DNA from: Holothuria scabra
Lineage: Eukaryota > Echinodermata > Holothuroidea > Aspidochirotida > Holothuriidae
Assembly (NCBI GenBank): GCA_037179385.1
Contig: CM074200.1
Location: forward strand, 36,583,884-36,647,883
Length of the DNA: 64,000 bases
Direction: 5' to 3'
Below, one piece after another: positions 34,660-48,311 of the stretch (position 1 is its first letter; each line of letters opens with the position of its first letter). The notes beneath the pieces are model-generated. The model was not told the origin of the DNA, ran no database searches, and worked only from the letters and a program-made list of their open reading frames with translations. The position numbers and the translations under genes were made by a program.

Positions 34660-35846
34660 GGATATAGCCTAATTAAACGTCTTGCGAAGCGAAATAGCGA
34701 TTGCTGGCTCCTGGTCTATTTGGACATTAAAGCCTAAACGTTTTTACAGCTAAAAGCTCTAAGCTACACAGAAAACTTTGCACAAACAAAATTAAAGACC
34801 CTAACGAAAATATATGTAAGAGGCAGTTTAGGCTAGACTGTACATACTACGGTCTACATAACCTTACGGCAGATAATCTGTACAGTACGCGGTACACTGC
34901 CGTATACAATGCTATGCAAGTCTAGTGCCTGTAGAACGCTTACGTCGGAACGTCGCGTCTCCGACTGAGTGAGCAAAGCATGATCACGTTAGTATTTCCA
35001 CATTTTTGGAAAGTGTTTTCTCAATTGTCCATTTAAGTTTCCTAGAATGTAATGACTTTTTTGAGATTGGCTGATTCAACGGCTTTAAAAGTATCAGCTG
35101 TACCTTATTTTACAAGGATATGTTCCTTTGTATCACCTTATATTTCCAAAGTATCTTTTGAAACTGTTGAATTTTTTTCAAACTGCACACTTAGCAAAAT
35201 TTTGAGACACTGAAGTAGAAACACTGAAACACAGTTGAAACTAGTCCTGGTTATGATAAAAGATAGTCCGCACTGTGACCAGGCTACTGTAAGTACGTTT
35301 CAAGTTGGTTTTGGTAGCTCTCTGGGTTGTTATTTTTACTTTTTGTCACATATTTAACTGATCGACTTTTCTTGAACTTCAAACAGTTGTTTCTGGGGTA
35401 GCATAGTGTGTGCATATTATTGCAAACAAGCAGAATTCTGGCCCTATATACAAAGTGTGGCAATGATATTATCAGAGGGTGTAAAGAGAAAATCCGCATT
35501 TTCTTAATGTGTTTTATTGTTTCATGACGTCACAGGTTTCCAAATGGGTTGCGGCTGCATAAGCTTACAATTGTAAGCTAAAAAGTAGGCTACTGCAAAT
35601 ACTTGGTAACTAATAAAATCATTTTTCATTCAGCTGCCCCAGAATATGTAGGAAAGTTTTGTAATTTTGCTGATTTTTCGGCATGAACCTTTTACCCTGA
35701 GTATCAATCATCATATCAGGGAGTTGCCCTGACAACTCCTTGGGTATGATGTTTTTCTCCTTTTGGGGCATTTTTTATAAAGATTTTGGGAACGCTTAGG
35801 ATTTATTTGTGTAATTTAAATCATGTCAAGTTTTTAAAACTCATAT
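34660..35846. other. No gene or repeat recognised
   Basis: AT-rich unique sequence. One 71-codon minus frame has no supporting signals. Confidence 0.45.
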
Positions 35847-35854
35847 GACTGAGC

Positions 35855-36069
35855 CAGGCGCGTCAGTAGCCAGGATTGTGTCATGGGGAGGGTTTTGGTG
35901 TCATGGGCGGGGAGGGGGGGGGGGGGTTGGGGGCACGATATGAGGGAAAAGTCTAATAATAGAGAGAAAACCGCTATTTTAGGTGTTTTTTGCATTGCAA
36001 GGTTGGGTCCTGGGGGGTGGGCGGTTCTTACCCTCAAAACCCTCGCCGTGCATGGCTAGCACGCCACTG
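35855..36069 (-). mobile_element. hAT MITE (CAGTGGCGT family), perfect 8-bp TSD
   Basis: Ends CAGGCGCGTCAGTAGCC and GGCTAGCACGCCACTG. GACTGAGC is repeated on both sides (35847-35854, 36070-36077). Related copies lie at 45133, 60179 and 61896. Confidence 0.9.
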
Positions 36070-36077
36070 GACTGAGC

Positions 36078-37930
36078 AAAATTTTCCTAGATTCCTGTTC
36101 GAATTTAACTTTCCGATTATAATCATTATTGTTATTGTTGGGGGCAGTTTGCACCCGTTTCGTACGCCTAAGAATATGGAATAAATGGTTTTATTTGCAG
36201 AGGAAAGTTGAAAGATTGGAGTGTTCAATGGAGTAAGATCATGTGTAGTATCTGTTCTATTGGCAGCCAGTAGGCCTATAGAATGGAGCCAGCCATACAT
36301 GCCGTGACCAATGACAGACTAATGATGCAAATGGTCTGAGCGACGTGAGCTTGGTCACGTGTTGTCCTTCCGTGGAATATAGCTTCTTTGGGAAGCAGTC
36401 TAATGTTTGGTTTTGCCGAACGACCCTTGCCAGAGGTCGGGGGACTTTGGGACTAAAGATTAAAGTGTTCAGTATTGATGATCAATTGGCGCAAAAACAT
36501 GACTAAAGTTGGACGGAGGTGCCATGTATTGTCATAAGGTGAAAACAGAATTTTTTCTGACTTTCTTTTCAAAATATTTGAAAGTCTGGAGTCACTTTGG
36601 AAAATGGGTTTTTGTGAAGACAATTGTGAATTTTGAGAGTTTTCTTGAACAACATTGTCTTTTCTTAACTTGGCAAAATCGTCAAAGATAATCGACACGG
36701 GGAAAGGGGGTGGGGTGGGCGTGGAGGCTGAGGTTTATCTCACTTACATTTTTTATCGTATGGATGAATTTGAAGTCCCGACGAAAGTGGATCTTCTCCT
36801 CTGACGGGGGCCATACCTCCGTTGGCATCGCTCTTGCTTCAGAACCAACAAAACATCGTTTTGTGTCAAAAATGTTGAGTGTTTCAATGCTTAGTTCCGT
36901 GTAGTGCCACGCATCCCCTGTGTAAAGTTAGTTGGATGGAGTTTCACGACCCAGTTTCCGACCAATTGGTTCAAGTCGAGCCGGTCACGGCATTCTTTCC
37001 AGTTGTGACCTATTGGCTTGTTTTCCCCTTTTTAGTGTGAGTGAGTAGTGGCGTTGACGGACAGGGGAGGTTTCACCACAAAGTGGCCCGGGGACTAAAT
37101 TAAAATGTATTTTCAGCCTCCAACATTTGCAAAGTAGGGTTTCAAGAAATTGTACATGCAACGTAGAACCAGGGAGGTGTAACTAATCACACCTCCCTGG
37201 TAGAACACTGGGGAATTTCCGTTTCCAGCCACCTGGGGATTTTAAAGTCACAAATCCCTTATACGGCACTCCGCTTATATAAAACCAGGGAGTTCCCTGA
37301 CAACTCCATGCTGGAACTAACACAGTGGCGTAGCTTGGGAGGGGGGGGGGGCTTGGGGGCTGGAGCTTCCACTGAATCACCCAGCCTACCCCCCCCCCCC
37401 CACTGGCGACCTGGGCAAAAAAATTATGTTCATGCTGGCCGATAATAATATTCAATCCGGGCTACCCGGGTACTATGACACAGATACACTGCGATAGATC
37501 GAGGCAATTGTGCCGCACTCTGAATTTCAGAATAAATTCGGGTAGACTGTGACAAGCTTCATATCTTTGGAATGTCTTGACTTTTTACTCGTCGGGTTTC
37601 TGGATGGATAATTTTCTAGCAGATTTAGGGTGGCTGAACTTGCCTATGTTGTGGTTTAAAGTCCCCTCCTAGCATCTGGCCTGTTTCTATCTCCTGTAGG
37701 GATTTTTTCAACTCCCGGGGATGCACAAATTTGTTCCAAAGTCATACTTGGTGTGGAGGGTAGAACATTTGAATCAAATATGGTTGGAAGGAATTTGCAC
37801 TTAGCACGGCCATGGCTGGCAGTCTTTGGCCAATGCAACTACCAAACCCATGTTGGGTCAATGCAGTCTCAAGGGTCGCAACCTAGCTTACCACTATAAC
37901 CTCACAGGACCTCACTTAGCTCTTTGGTGG
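36078..37930. other. Intergenic with repeat fragments
   Basis: Contains a SINE piece (36927-37030), a CAGTGGCGTAG hAT start at about 37325 next to poly-G/poly-C runs, and an inverted 13-mer AACCAGGGAGGTG/CACCTCCCTGGT around 37168-37200. No gene. Confidence 0.5.
36927..37030 (-). mobile_element. SINE fragment lacking the tRNA head
   Basis: GTTAGTTGGATGGAGTTTCA, CCAATTGGTTCAAGTCGAGC and TTGGCTTGTTTTCCC match the other copies. It stops at the body/head border. Confidence 0.8.
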
Positions 37931-37937
37931 GGTGGAC

Positions 37938-40110
37938 ATTCTCAGTAGCGTACGACACGGGACAGGGGGAAGACTGCCCCAAATTTGAGCAAGATCTAAA
38001 TTGGGGCAGGAATATGGGAAAAATTCGGACAGCCCTTACATTTTGAAAGAATGGAATGGTTTTTCAGAAAATTCCTATATGTGTCCGATATACTGGAAAA
38101 AGAAAACAAACGTCATATAGTCGCAATAAAATTTTCATGAAAAACCAAGTCAAGATTCTAAAAATTCGCTACACCAGCACAAAAAGATATTATTCCGATC
38201 GAGACTTTAACTTCACAGATGATCACAACACAATGCCCGAAATTGTCGAATATACAAAAATTCTTCCAAGCATTTGCCCCAAAATGGAAAAGTATCATAG
38301 TAAGGGGAAGGGTAACAAAGTTACGAAAAAACAAACAGATTAAAAAATCGCGACACATTTGGGAAGCCTGTGGCTAAAAAGAACAATCATTTTGAAGCTT
38401 TTTTCAAAATCTTGTGTAACACAATACCCGAAATGGCCGATTATTTTAATAGCTTCAAATCTTTGCCGAAAAACAGAAAGCGCTATATTTAAAGTAAAAT
38501 TTTCATGGAAAATAACAAAGATCTGCGACCCATTTGGGTAGAATGTGAGAAAAAAGTTTTCATCATCCCCACAGTTTTACTGTAGTCTTGCAAAAATTGC
38601 CCGAAATGGTCGAATATTCGGGCAAAGTTTAAAAAAATGCCGGGAGGTTTTCAATTGCCAAATTAATTCCACGAACAGACAGGAGGGTGTTCAGGTTCCC
38701 AAAAGTTTGCCATTTATCCTGCTCTCGAGCCAAATACGAACAATGGTTATGAAAATCGGGTAATTTGTTTTTCGATACTTTAATGATGCAGTGTGCGAAT
38801 GTCGATCCCATAAGTCTGCTTGAAAATTCATTTGAACACACCTTGTAATGTTACATTTTTTCAAAAGTAAAATCATATATAGACGGAAGTTCGGGCAGTC
38901 ACACAATTTTATCAATTAATTGAATTTAGCCAAGCTTCACAATAGAGTAAAATTCATTAGCATGTTTTCAATTCCGTTTTATGGTTTTCCCCGAAAATAT
39001 GAGGGACCATTTCATCGATTGGTAGTGATACATTTTATCTCGTAATTTTCTGATCAAATAGCGACTACTTAGATTCATCCAAAAGCATGGGGACTGTCAG
39101 TTTCGACTGTCTCAGTTCATTGAAAGAATGGCCTCTTCTACTAAATACTTAACAGAAAAACTAAAAAAACAAAAGGAGAGACAGACTTCATTCAAGCAAT
39201 TGGATGAAAATCATTTCAACTAGAGAGTCGAAAAACAAAATACACCGTGCCAATAATCAAGAATGTGGGCGAAAAAGTGTTTGCTCCGATACCCACCTTC
39301 CAGCTTCTCACTTAAAAAAGAAGAATGAAAATTAGACTTAAAGGGCCAAACCTCTCACCCAAAACTACAACTTTGGTTAGGTGGTACCTAAATTCTCAAT
39401 TGGCTCAGCTCTTTGATTGACAACTAATTTAAACAATGCCGAGTTCTAAAGCTTATATTACACAGCATGAACGGTACTGAGATTGTTTTGATTACATAAA
39501 TTGAGTTTTTCTATACTCACATTGAAGCAATAACTGAGATTGTGTCTGGATGAGAATGAACTTAAGACAATTGTGGGAGGGGCTTCAGTAAGAAGGTTTG
39601 GAGAATTGGTACTGTTTGGGGTGAGAGAACTGGGCCTTTAACAAACTCCAACGAATATGGAGCCTGCATTAGGAAAAATACCGTTGGGTAGTCTGGAGTG
39701 GAGAAATTCAACAAGTGACTAATTTTCTTGGCAAACTGTTGTTACAGCTAATTTCGGCAGAACGTGAATTTTAGGAAGAAGTTTTCAAAAATACGGGCAG
39801 CCATTTGAATCTGGCATATTTTGAATTAAACACAGAAAAACTCCTTAAAGAGAGCCCAAATTCTTCCACAATAAAGCAGCATTGCAGCCACTAATTTTTA
39901 AGGAAAATTAACAATCAATAATCGCGACACATTTGGGCAGCTTATAAATATAATTATTCCTCAGCCTCACCCCAATGTCTCGTGCAACACCTTGCCCGAA
40001 ATGAAGAGCTTATTCGGGCTTACATTGCAAAAAACGTCGTGATGTGTTTCCGGCTGCTAGGTTACACGCGCAGACTGGGGTGTACAGGCTGACCTGACAG
40101 GGGTAGCTAA
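37938..40110. mobile_element. Diverged relative of the 29-34 kb hAT-like elements
   Basis: Shares long stretches with both copies (for example AAAATTCATTTGAACACACC and TTGCCCGAAATGG words, plus TTCGGGCA repeats). It starts near CAGTAGCGTACGACACGG. The ends and target duplication are not resolved. A family A MITE lies inside. Confidence 0.55.
39338..39641. mobile_element. TTAA-flanked MITE family A, copy 2
   Basis: TTAAAGGGCCAAACCTCTCA and GGTGAGAGAACTGGGCCTTT+AA inverted ends. Interior TCAATTGGCTCAGCTCTTTG is shared with the other copies. Confidence 0.85.
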
Positions 40111-40114
40111 AAAG

Positions 40115-43100
40115 TTGCCAAAAATGGTAGTGGTACATACTTGCCTAATTTTTTCTATTTTATGATAGTGTAATTTGTCCCTTTCATTTAAGTGAAGATT
40201 TAACTGCAAACGAAAATAAAAATTAACGACTTCTTCAATATCATTACAATTAAGAACCTGGTAAAAGCCATGTTTAACTTGGGTCGCAATTTTCGAAATT
40301 TTCTTTGTAACACCGCCCAAAAAATGGCGGCGCTCTGCATAAATAGTCTTTGGGGTAGGATTACATATTTTGGAGTTAGGCGCGGAAAGTGCAGCCTTAT
40401 ACAAAAGCTGAATAAAACTAAGCGATCTGTAAGCCCCTTCATCTCTTTTACCGAGATTTACAGCCAATCAATATTGACTGATTATACTTCTTGCGATTTT
40501 ATGAATGTAATCGTATAACCCCGTGGCCATTTATTTTGGATCTTCCTCTTTAAAGAGGAGAGGGAGGGTGGGATATTGTAAGGTGTGGGGTAGGACATGG
40601 TAAGGCTTGTGTGACAAGAGTGAAATAGGATGGATTCAAGGGTGTTAAATGGGACGTTTAAGCGAAAATTTAATTTTCATATGTGAAAGAGGAATCAAAT
40701 CTACACAGTCGGGTGAAGCTTTCATTCAAATAGGACATTTACGGTATTTCTTGAGATATTAGAAAATGAAGTCTGTGCTGTTCTGTGTTCTTAAGTGATC
40801 TTCAGAGCAGCAGGCGCTATATCACTTCTTCACATTGACAAAGAAAGCTTTGTTTCTGTTTGTTTTTCAGACTGCTGTGCACTTGAACTTAATAGAGAAA
40901 GGACTTCTCTGTGGGGAATTCAAATTTTGTAAAGTTCTCGTGCCAATTATGCAATCACATTGTGATAACATGGGTTTGTTGAGGAGAAATTTGGTTATAA
41001 AGTTAAAAAAGAAAGATTGTCCATTTAATGTAAGGATATGATGCCATATATGCTTGGGCTTCAGGTTCCCTGTTTGTTGAAAATGTGATAATTTTATGTG
41101 CTCATATCTTGAGAACCACATCTGGGATTTCAATACAAATTTCACCGAAATGCTTAAAATACGTACGGCTCTTACATATCAGAACTTGATGTGACATTAA
41201 ACCTTTCTTTCAAATCGTACATTTATTTAAAGGTAAATTCGGCCAGTTTTTAGTTGCGGTGCCTGCCTTGCAGGCAACCGCAACTAATGCAGTTACTATC
41301 GCGATGTCAATTTCTGACTTTTCCGGCACTTTATTTCTATCTCCTTCTAGATGCTTTGTGGTATCGAAATACGGTTTCGTGCAATTTGTAGGGGTGGTAC
41401 TTCTCTTTCGTGTTTTTAAGTTTTGGTGGAAATATGATTTTCGCGAGAGTGTAAAATTAGGGGTTTTTTCACGTAAAATTTGCAAACGTGTTCTATTTTT
41501 AGTAACAATCTTGCGGAAAAACCAGGTCCGGGTGTACTCTGGGGAATAATACGTTGTTTAATTTAACATAGCGCCATCATTTTGGTTGTTTTTTAATTCA
41601 TCGAGGTGTTTAGTGAATTTTGAGTATTTATATGAGGATTTCTTTGTAGGGATTTATTCTTTTCAAGTGACATGGTCGGGGTTGCTGTGGAGTAAAAAGT
41701 TTGATAGTTTAGAGGAGTTTTGTTCACTGTTTTTTCATAAAGTAAGTTTCTGTTGGAGGGAAACATTGTTATTGGTAGGTAAATATATTTGTATGAGATG
41801 ACTCGTATTAATATTTGTGTTATATCAAGGTGTCTGGTTATGGTTAATTTGTTATTTTAAAGTTTAAAATTATGTGGAGAATATAACAATGCCCAAGAAG
41901 GGCCGTTCAAAGATTTTTTTTTTTTTTTTTGTAGAAAGGAAAGGTTGGCAACAAAGAAAAAGAAAGTATGGGGTGAATTTCAAGATAAAAGTTATGAAGG
42001 GAGAAAAATGATGATGTCAGAGTTGGGATCAAACAAAAAAGGCTCTAGTGGATATGAAAGAGTCAGAGGTGTGATGATGGGGAAAGTAGGGAAAATGACG
42101 ATCGTGATGTATTATTTATACGTTCCGAAAGAAAGATCTACATGTACATTTTATTTTTCGTTGTTGTGGGTGGTAATTGTTTTTTCGGTGTTTGGCATTA
42201 TTGGTTACAGGAAGATGATCATCTTTATTTAAGACAAGTCATTGTAAGTTCATTATGTACCCCTTCACATACTTACACCACGAGTTGCCATTGCTCAGAA
42301 GTTCCACTAAAGAAGAATGCTTAAAAAACCAAATTCAGAGGGAATTTTCTTGGGGATATTTATACATTTCGGGGAGAAGAGCACATCGTAAGATGAAGAA
42401 GTGTTTACATGAACACATTGTTTAATGTAAGAGTATTGTCACGGTAGGGTTTTAACATGTTCATTCATATCTCGTTTTATATTTTTATGTGATCAGAGCA
42501 ACCTTTTTTATTACGCTGGGCGGTGATCTGTTTGAGATATTGGGAAGAGGTCTGCATGAATGAAGGTTTTACCAAAATCATTCGGGGACTGCTTTGGGTC
42601 TTCTGTTGGGGGAGAAGCCTTAAAAACCAACTGATTTGGTCTTTTTAAAGGCCATGGATAGTTCATCTCTTGTCAAAAATGTGTTGATTTTGAAATGGTT
42701 ATTTAAAATTTTGAGGAAGCCATATGACAGTTTGGCTTTCCTTTTTTATGAGGAAGCAAAGACATCCCTTGCCTTCTCCGGGATTTACGTCACTGTAAAA
42801 CAATTAAAAATTATTGCCTTATCATTTTTTATATTTATGTTAAACGAACGTAAACATAAAATTTGGACCGTTTGTAGAGGTTAAGATTGTTAACTTACAC
42901 AACGAAGTTTTGAACAGGTACAAAAAAATTCGCAATTGTAAATTTTTAGCCAGGTGGTTCATTTCGTAAACGGTAAAGTAGCAAGACACTAATTTATAAG
43001 CTAGTTATGCTCTTTTTTGTTATGTCACTGGCTGTGGTGTTATCAGCGAAACGTTTATTTTTCATGAAGTCCGTTTTTTCTTTGAAAGTGATTTGTTGAG

Positions 43101-45124
43101 CTATTGCATATGGGTGGTTGGAATGATGAAATTTGTCTTTTACGGAGTTTTTTACTGGACAGTGCAGTCTTATTCATAGACCTGACTTTCTTATTGCTTT
43201 TACATACTTTAGGTTATCGCTTGATCAGTTGCGAGTCGGTGGCCCATACATAAACTTGCTATATTATTATTTTTTATTAGAAAAAAGAAATGCATGGGAA
43301 ATTATTAAAACAATTTTTATATAGTACAATGGCAACAGTTTTGTTCCGTAGTAAAAGTCACTGTCAGAAAGGCGACAACAAATTCTTGATATAGAGTTTA
43401 GGAAAGAAGCGAGACTGTTTAATGATGTGATGACAGACGAATCGCCGCTAATAGTTATAAACTAGGGACATCGATATTTTGGTATTCGCGTTTCATGAAG
43501 GGACGTATAGATGTTGCAATTTATCTTTTATGATTTGTAAGTGATTGATTCGGTTCTTTGATTTGTGGAGGTCAACGTCGTTCAAGTGTCTATACATTAC
43601 TGAACTAAGAAGTTACTGGCGAAGGGTTAGTAGTGACGTATGTGTGCGGGCTTAATATAAATTGAAGAAACAGTGACAATAGGCCTAAGGCTAGAGTGAA
43701 ATATCATCATATTAACATTTATGTTGAGAGAATGTAGGTGTAAGTAACGCTGACAAAGGAATTTTTACTTTCCTGTTTTATATTTTTTTATTTTTATTTC
43801 ATCATTTGTAAAGATTACGGTAAATCTGAGATATCGACATTTCTTTTGATTCTCGTTAACTTGTTATTACATGTTACTTACAACAATTTTTTATTAGGAA
43901 AGCTGAGAGTAAACTTGGTGCGGAGCGTACGGAACTTTTTAAAAACCATTAATCTTTAAAAATTCTTTACGTTCAACATTGGAATTTTTTCCTTTTGTTC
44001 ATTAACATAAATCCATCTTCAACCAAGTGACTACAACTTTACTGTCATGTATATACAGACTCATTATCGTTTCCAACATTACGTCATAACAGTGTACTCC
44101 ACCTGTATTCACTAAACAGCTAAACAAATATGGCAAATTAACTGCACTACTTAAAATACAATTTTGACTAACGTCTGTTTGGTCGAATGGTCTGTCTTGA
44201 GCCTTTGGCGCTTTACCATCTTTCATCAGAAACCCACATGCTATACAAGGAGTTACTAAAGAGCCGGGACATTAGGGATACCTTATATTGAATGCACAAG
44301 CAACAGCTTGTAAAGGACTTTTGAAATGTTATCTGATCTGATCAGTTCTAAATCAACTGCTGTATCATGTTTTCCTGATTTACTGTCAACTATGAGTTCA
44401 AAATGAGCAAACCTCATTATACCGGCAATCGAGTATTTCTTTGGTGTGTTACACGTTCCACCTCAACCACATTTCTAAAGTGAATGAACAATGTTCCTGG
44501 ATTACAAGTGTGGAACTTAACTTAGCTGCTATTGGGCAAAACACAATACAAGTATTTTGGAATGGTATTTTTGTCCCCCTAAAATATAAAATCACCTTTA
44601 AAGTACAAGACGACTTGGTTTGTCGTCACCGCAACTCGTCTAGACGTTCGTCTTGTTTTCTATGTCACCTGTTCTAGTTTGAATTTGTATACTCTTATTT
44701 ATTTTTATTTTTCCTCGACGTGACAAGTCTTGTGGATTTTTTTAGAATGCTTCCCTTTACAATATCTTGATATTATGCAATGTTCTCTTTTTATACACTG
44801 CATCAATTATTATCACGTCATTATTCCCCGGCGACAAGAAACGAAAGATACGCCACGGCCCCTCTACCCGGAAAAAATGTCAATAACTGATGTGATTGGT
44901 AGAACACCACTAATTGAAATGTTCTTGTAGAGCAAAAGATGTTCACTGACAAATGAAGCCCATTAAAACTTTTATGGGGTGTTGCCTGCCTCTGACTGTG
45001 TTACTTATAAAAAAACAAACATATTTATTATCTATTTTTCAAATGGGTTTTAAGACGAGGTGAAATGCAGACTGTGTAACGTTCTAGGCAATTTGACCAA
45101 TTTTAGTGTCATTGCCAGTTTGTA
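40115..45124. other. Five kilobases without a supported gene; T/G-skewed middle
   Basis: From about 41.3 to 43.8 kb the plus strand is markedly T-rich with more G than C. It carries many 60-96 codon plus-strand frames, none with a recognisable domain or consistent splice sites. A strong hairpin lies at 41252-41285. Confidence 0.4.
41252..41285. repeat. Strong short hairpin
   Basis: AGTTGCGGTGCCTGC pairs with GCAGGCAACCGCAACT around a CTT loop, with one bulged base. Confidence 0.8.
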
Positions 45125-45132
45125 TAATACTC

Positions 45133-45323
45133 CAGTGGCGTAGCCACGGGTGGTTTTGGGGGTTAGCAATCCCCCCATGACCCAACCTCGTAAAGCAAAA
45201 TACATAAAATAGCAGGTTTTCTCTCTATCGTACGATTTTTCGCTCATTTCGTGCCCCACCCCATGGCACAACCCCCCATTGGACCCCCTCCACCCATGAC
45301 CGTCCTGGCTATATACGCTACTG
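45133..45323 (+). mobile_element. hAT MITE (CAGTGGCGT family), near-perfect 8-bp TSD
   Basis: Ends CAGTGGCGTAGCCACGGG and GGCTATATACGCTACTG. Flanks TAATACTC and TATTACTC agree at 7 of 8 positions. The interior TAAAATAGCAGGTTTTCTCT matches the 35.9 and 61.9 kb copies. Confidence 0.88.
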
Positions 45324-45596
45324 TATTACTCCTCCGTTTCTGGGTAGCGTCGTAGCGACCAGGGCTACAAATTGATACTTATTATTCAGGTCTTTCGAAG
45401 TAGATATTTCAATGATCATGAATATGGAAGTTTCAAAATGTCCTTGTAGGATCCCACTTTGTGACCCTTTAATCAGAAGAATAGCATGACCAAGTCCAAG
45501 ACTTCTACGAAGATCTGGGATGCAACCTGAATAAGAGAGTCGGCCCATTTCTTTTTTTTCTTTTAATTTGCGTACCCTGACCGTTAACGTTTTGAG

Positions 45597-45985
45597 CTAG
45601 GAGTAATTAATCACCTGTAAGTCTCTCCTTCTAAGCACTTTAGCTGTCTTCCTTTGGTAGTGAATTTCATACATACACACATACATACATACATACGTAC
45701 ATACGTACATACATACATACATACATATATACATACATACATACATACAAACTTTTATAAAGCGCATATTCCATATGACCAATGCGCTAAGAAACCAAGA
45801 ACAATAATACCAGCAAAACACAATCATTAAATAAGTTTTAAGCTGTTGTTTGAACAGCGCAAGAGATTTGAAATTCCGTATGTGAGAAGGAAGAGAGTTC
45901 CATAACATAGGACCTGCAATGGAAAAGGCCCCCTCACCTACTCGCTTCTTGGAAGGAGGTATGAGGAGTAGGGCCCCGTTCATTG
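45597..45985 (-). mobile_element. LINE reverse-transcriptase C-terminal fragment plus (CATA)n
   Basis: The minus frame encodes GEGAFSIAGPMLWNSLPSHI followed by RNFKSLALFKQQLKTYL, the typical end of CR1/L2-type ORF2. A (CATA)n microsatellite at about 45670-45750 then runs into the frame. Confidence 0.85.
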
Positions 45986-45989
45986 TAGA

Positions 45990-47600
45990 CCTAGTAACAG
46001 GACCAAATAAAGGTGTGGTTTTCCTTTAGAGCATATTAGAGTGACAGGCCGGAGCCAAATCATTCAAACATTGCTAAACATATAAACAAACTTTAAATTG
46101 GATTCTTTCGTGAATAGGTAACCAGGGAAGGGCACGTAGAAGTGGTTTTGAGCTATCTAATCTACCTGCCGATTTAGCACAACAATTTTGCAAGGACTGA
46201 AGGCGATTAAGGTCCTTTGACGAAGCACAATATAAAAGAGAATTGCCATATAATCAACACGTGATAGGAGAAAAGCACGGACAGCAGAATGACTAGTGAC
46301 ATTGCTCAGAATCGGCCGTCGGAGGATGCTACCAACAAAGCAGTCACCAATGTTTCTTAATATGAAGAAGTGACGACCTTTTCAACCGCTGTCTACTCCT
46401 GAAATATCACATCCAATCATTTCTTGGACATGATTTCACCACCAGTCTGATAAAACTCAGGTGCATACATCTTACAATGCAATCTGCCAGTTCTACCAAA
46501 GCTTTCATTCTGTAAGGTCCGTCATGGTCAGTTGGAGAGATGAAAGAGAATATCATACCCCTTTTTAAGAGTCACTTAAGCAGTCCCATCTTCTTGAACA
46601 TAAGTTATGTTCATTGATGCACTATCGGGTGTTGATTGCTAATAAATATCAGTATAGCCATAGTGCCAGGAACGGATTACTGCATCATTAAATTACACTT
46701 CTTTTGGGTTTCATTCCGCATCCATTACCAGGATTTACTTATGTTCAATTTTAGGCAGTCAGCAATTGCCGGCCGGTAGGTCTCGGAATGCTTCCTTGCA
46801 AGTTCCAGGAGCACTAAACATCTGAAAATGGCAGTTCTTGGCATGTAGTAAGAAAGGCTGTAAAAGCGCCATCTCCAACAATCTGTTGTAGGCCTACCTT
46901 TTTAACGCAAAAATGGACATATTAGTTGGCATAAAAGATAATATTCCAAGATATGTCAAATGATAGTGCCAGAAGAGAACAGCTTTACTTGCCCTATTTG
47001 CTAGAGTGGAAATGATTTTTGTTGAGTTTACTAGAGGGCCTTTTTTTGTTATTTAATATGAGGAAGACTGTAATTACATTCTCTGAAAGAGCTCCATTAC
47101 TGAATTATATATGAATCGTACATCACAGGGTTTATCCCAAACAGGGGTTTGCAAAATGCTGATCATATGCCATTTCTTTCTGCTATAGGTCACAATTTGT
47201 CCATGTATGGTCGGTTGACTAAAAAATATGTGTGTGCCTCAGTCATTTAGCAAGTGGATTATTCAGCTCAGTCAGGCAGTCCACCAGTGGTCATTTTGTT
47301 TAGTTGCATCTTTCAGCACCTCAGCTGACTTTTTTTTTAACTATGGTGGATGGTACCCTTTAGATAGAACTTATGTACATCTTTCATTTTTGGAGGTGAA
47401 GCTGAGAGATTGAATTTATGAAAAACACTTCTCAGGCCTACTGCATTTCTGAAACATTTCATTCGTATGCAGAATTCCACAAAAGCAGGAGAAAACCATG
47501 GCAACAGAGAGCAGAGGTCATGTGATGGAGAAGGAAAATGCGAAAAGATGAGAGCTTAACTGTTTGTTTTTAACTTCTTGAAGCAAGCTGAATGTGTTCT
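45990..47600. other. No supported gene
   Basis: 46050-46330 may be further LINE-derived sequence upstream (on the minus strand) of the fragment at 45.6-46.0 kb. The rest is not recognised. Confidence 0.4.
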
Positions 47601-47607
47601 CTCCCTC

Positions 47608-47918
47608 TCTAAAGGCCCAGTTTTTTTCACCCCAAACAGTACCAATTCTTCTAAACCTTCTTACTTAAGCCCCTCCCACAATTGTCTGAAGTTCATCCTA
47701 ATCCAGACACAACCTCAGTTTATTGCTTCAGGGCAAGTATAGAAAAGCTCAATGTGTACAATCAAAACATTAGTACAGTTCATGCTGTGCAATATTAAAC
47801 TTTGGTACTCTGCATTTATTGAATTAGCTGTCAATCACAAAGCTGAGCTGATTGAAAATTTTTTGTAAACCCCTACAAGAATTGTTGTTAGTTTGGGGTG
47901 GGAGGATTGGCCCTGTAA
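47608..47918 (-). mobile_element. TTAA-type MITE family A, copy 3
   Basis: Inverted relative to copy 2: TAAAGGCCCAGTTTTTTTCA at the left and GGTGGGAGGATTGGCCCTGTAAA at the right, with AATTAGCTGTCAATCACAAA inside. Confidence 0.85.
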
Positions 47919-48050
47919 AGGACAAGGGCAACTGCCCCTCAAATATTTTGAAACATGACTAATTCTTACTTATTAATTTATATATCTGACTTCTGAGAAC
48001 CTTTCATTTCAAGACTTAAATATTGGATATCCAAATTGAGGGAATGAGTT

Positions 48051-48311
48051 AAGCTAGCCACACACTTAAACGACTTTGCACACAGCAACTGAACTCGATC
48101 GAGGGATCTGCAACAGTCGTGTAATGTGCACGAGTTTACGACTGCTATTGGCAGTTGCAAGACCAGTTTTAAGTCGCCCCAACTTCAGTCAGGAAGAACC
48201 AACATGTTGTTTCTTCCTGATTGAAATGGGTGCGACTTAAAACTGGTCTTAACATTGCCAACCACAGTTGTAGCTACACGATCGAGTTGAGTTATAGTGT
48301 GCAGCTAGCTT
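48051..48311. mobile_element. Foldback MITE with long internal stem
   Basis: The ends AAGCTAGCCACACAC and GTGTGCAGCTAGCTTT are inverted. Near the centre ACCAGTTTTAAGTCGC pairs with GCGACTTAAAACTGGT, and CAGGAAGAA with TTCTTCCTG. AACTCGATCG also recurs inverted. Confidence 0.85.

Noticed and set aside
40057..40467. 136-codon minus-strand ORF
   Set aside because: No domain, no upstream exon or splice support, and it abuts hAT-derived sequence; probably chance or transposon debris.
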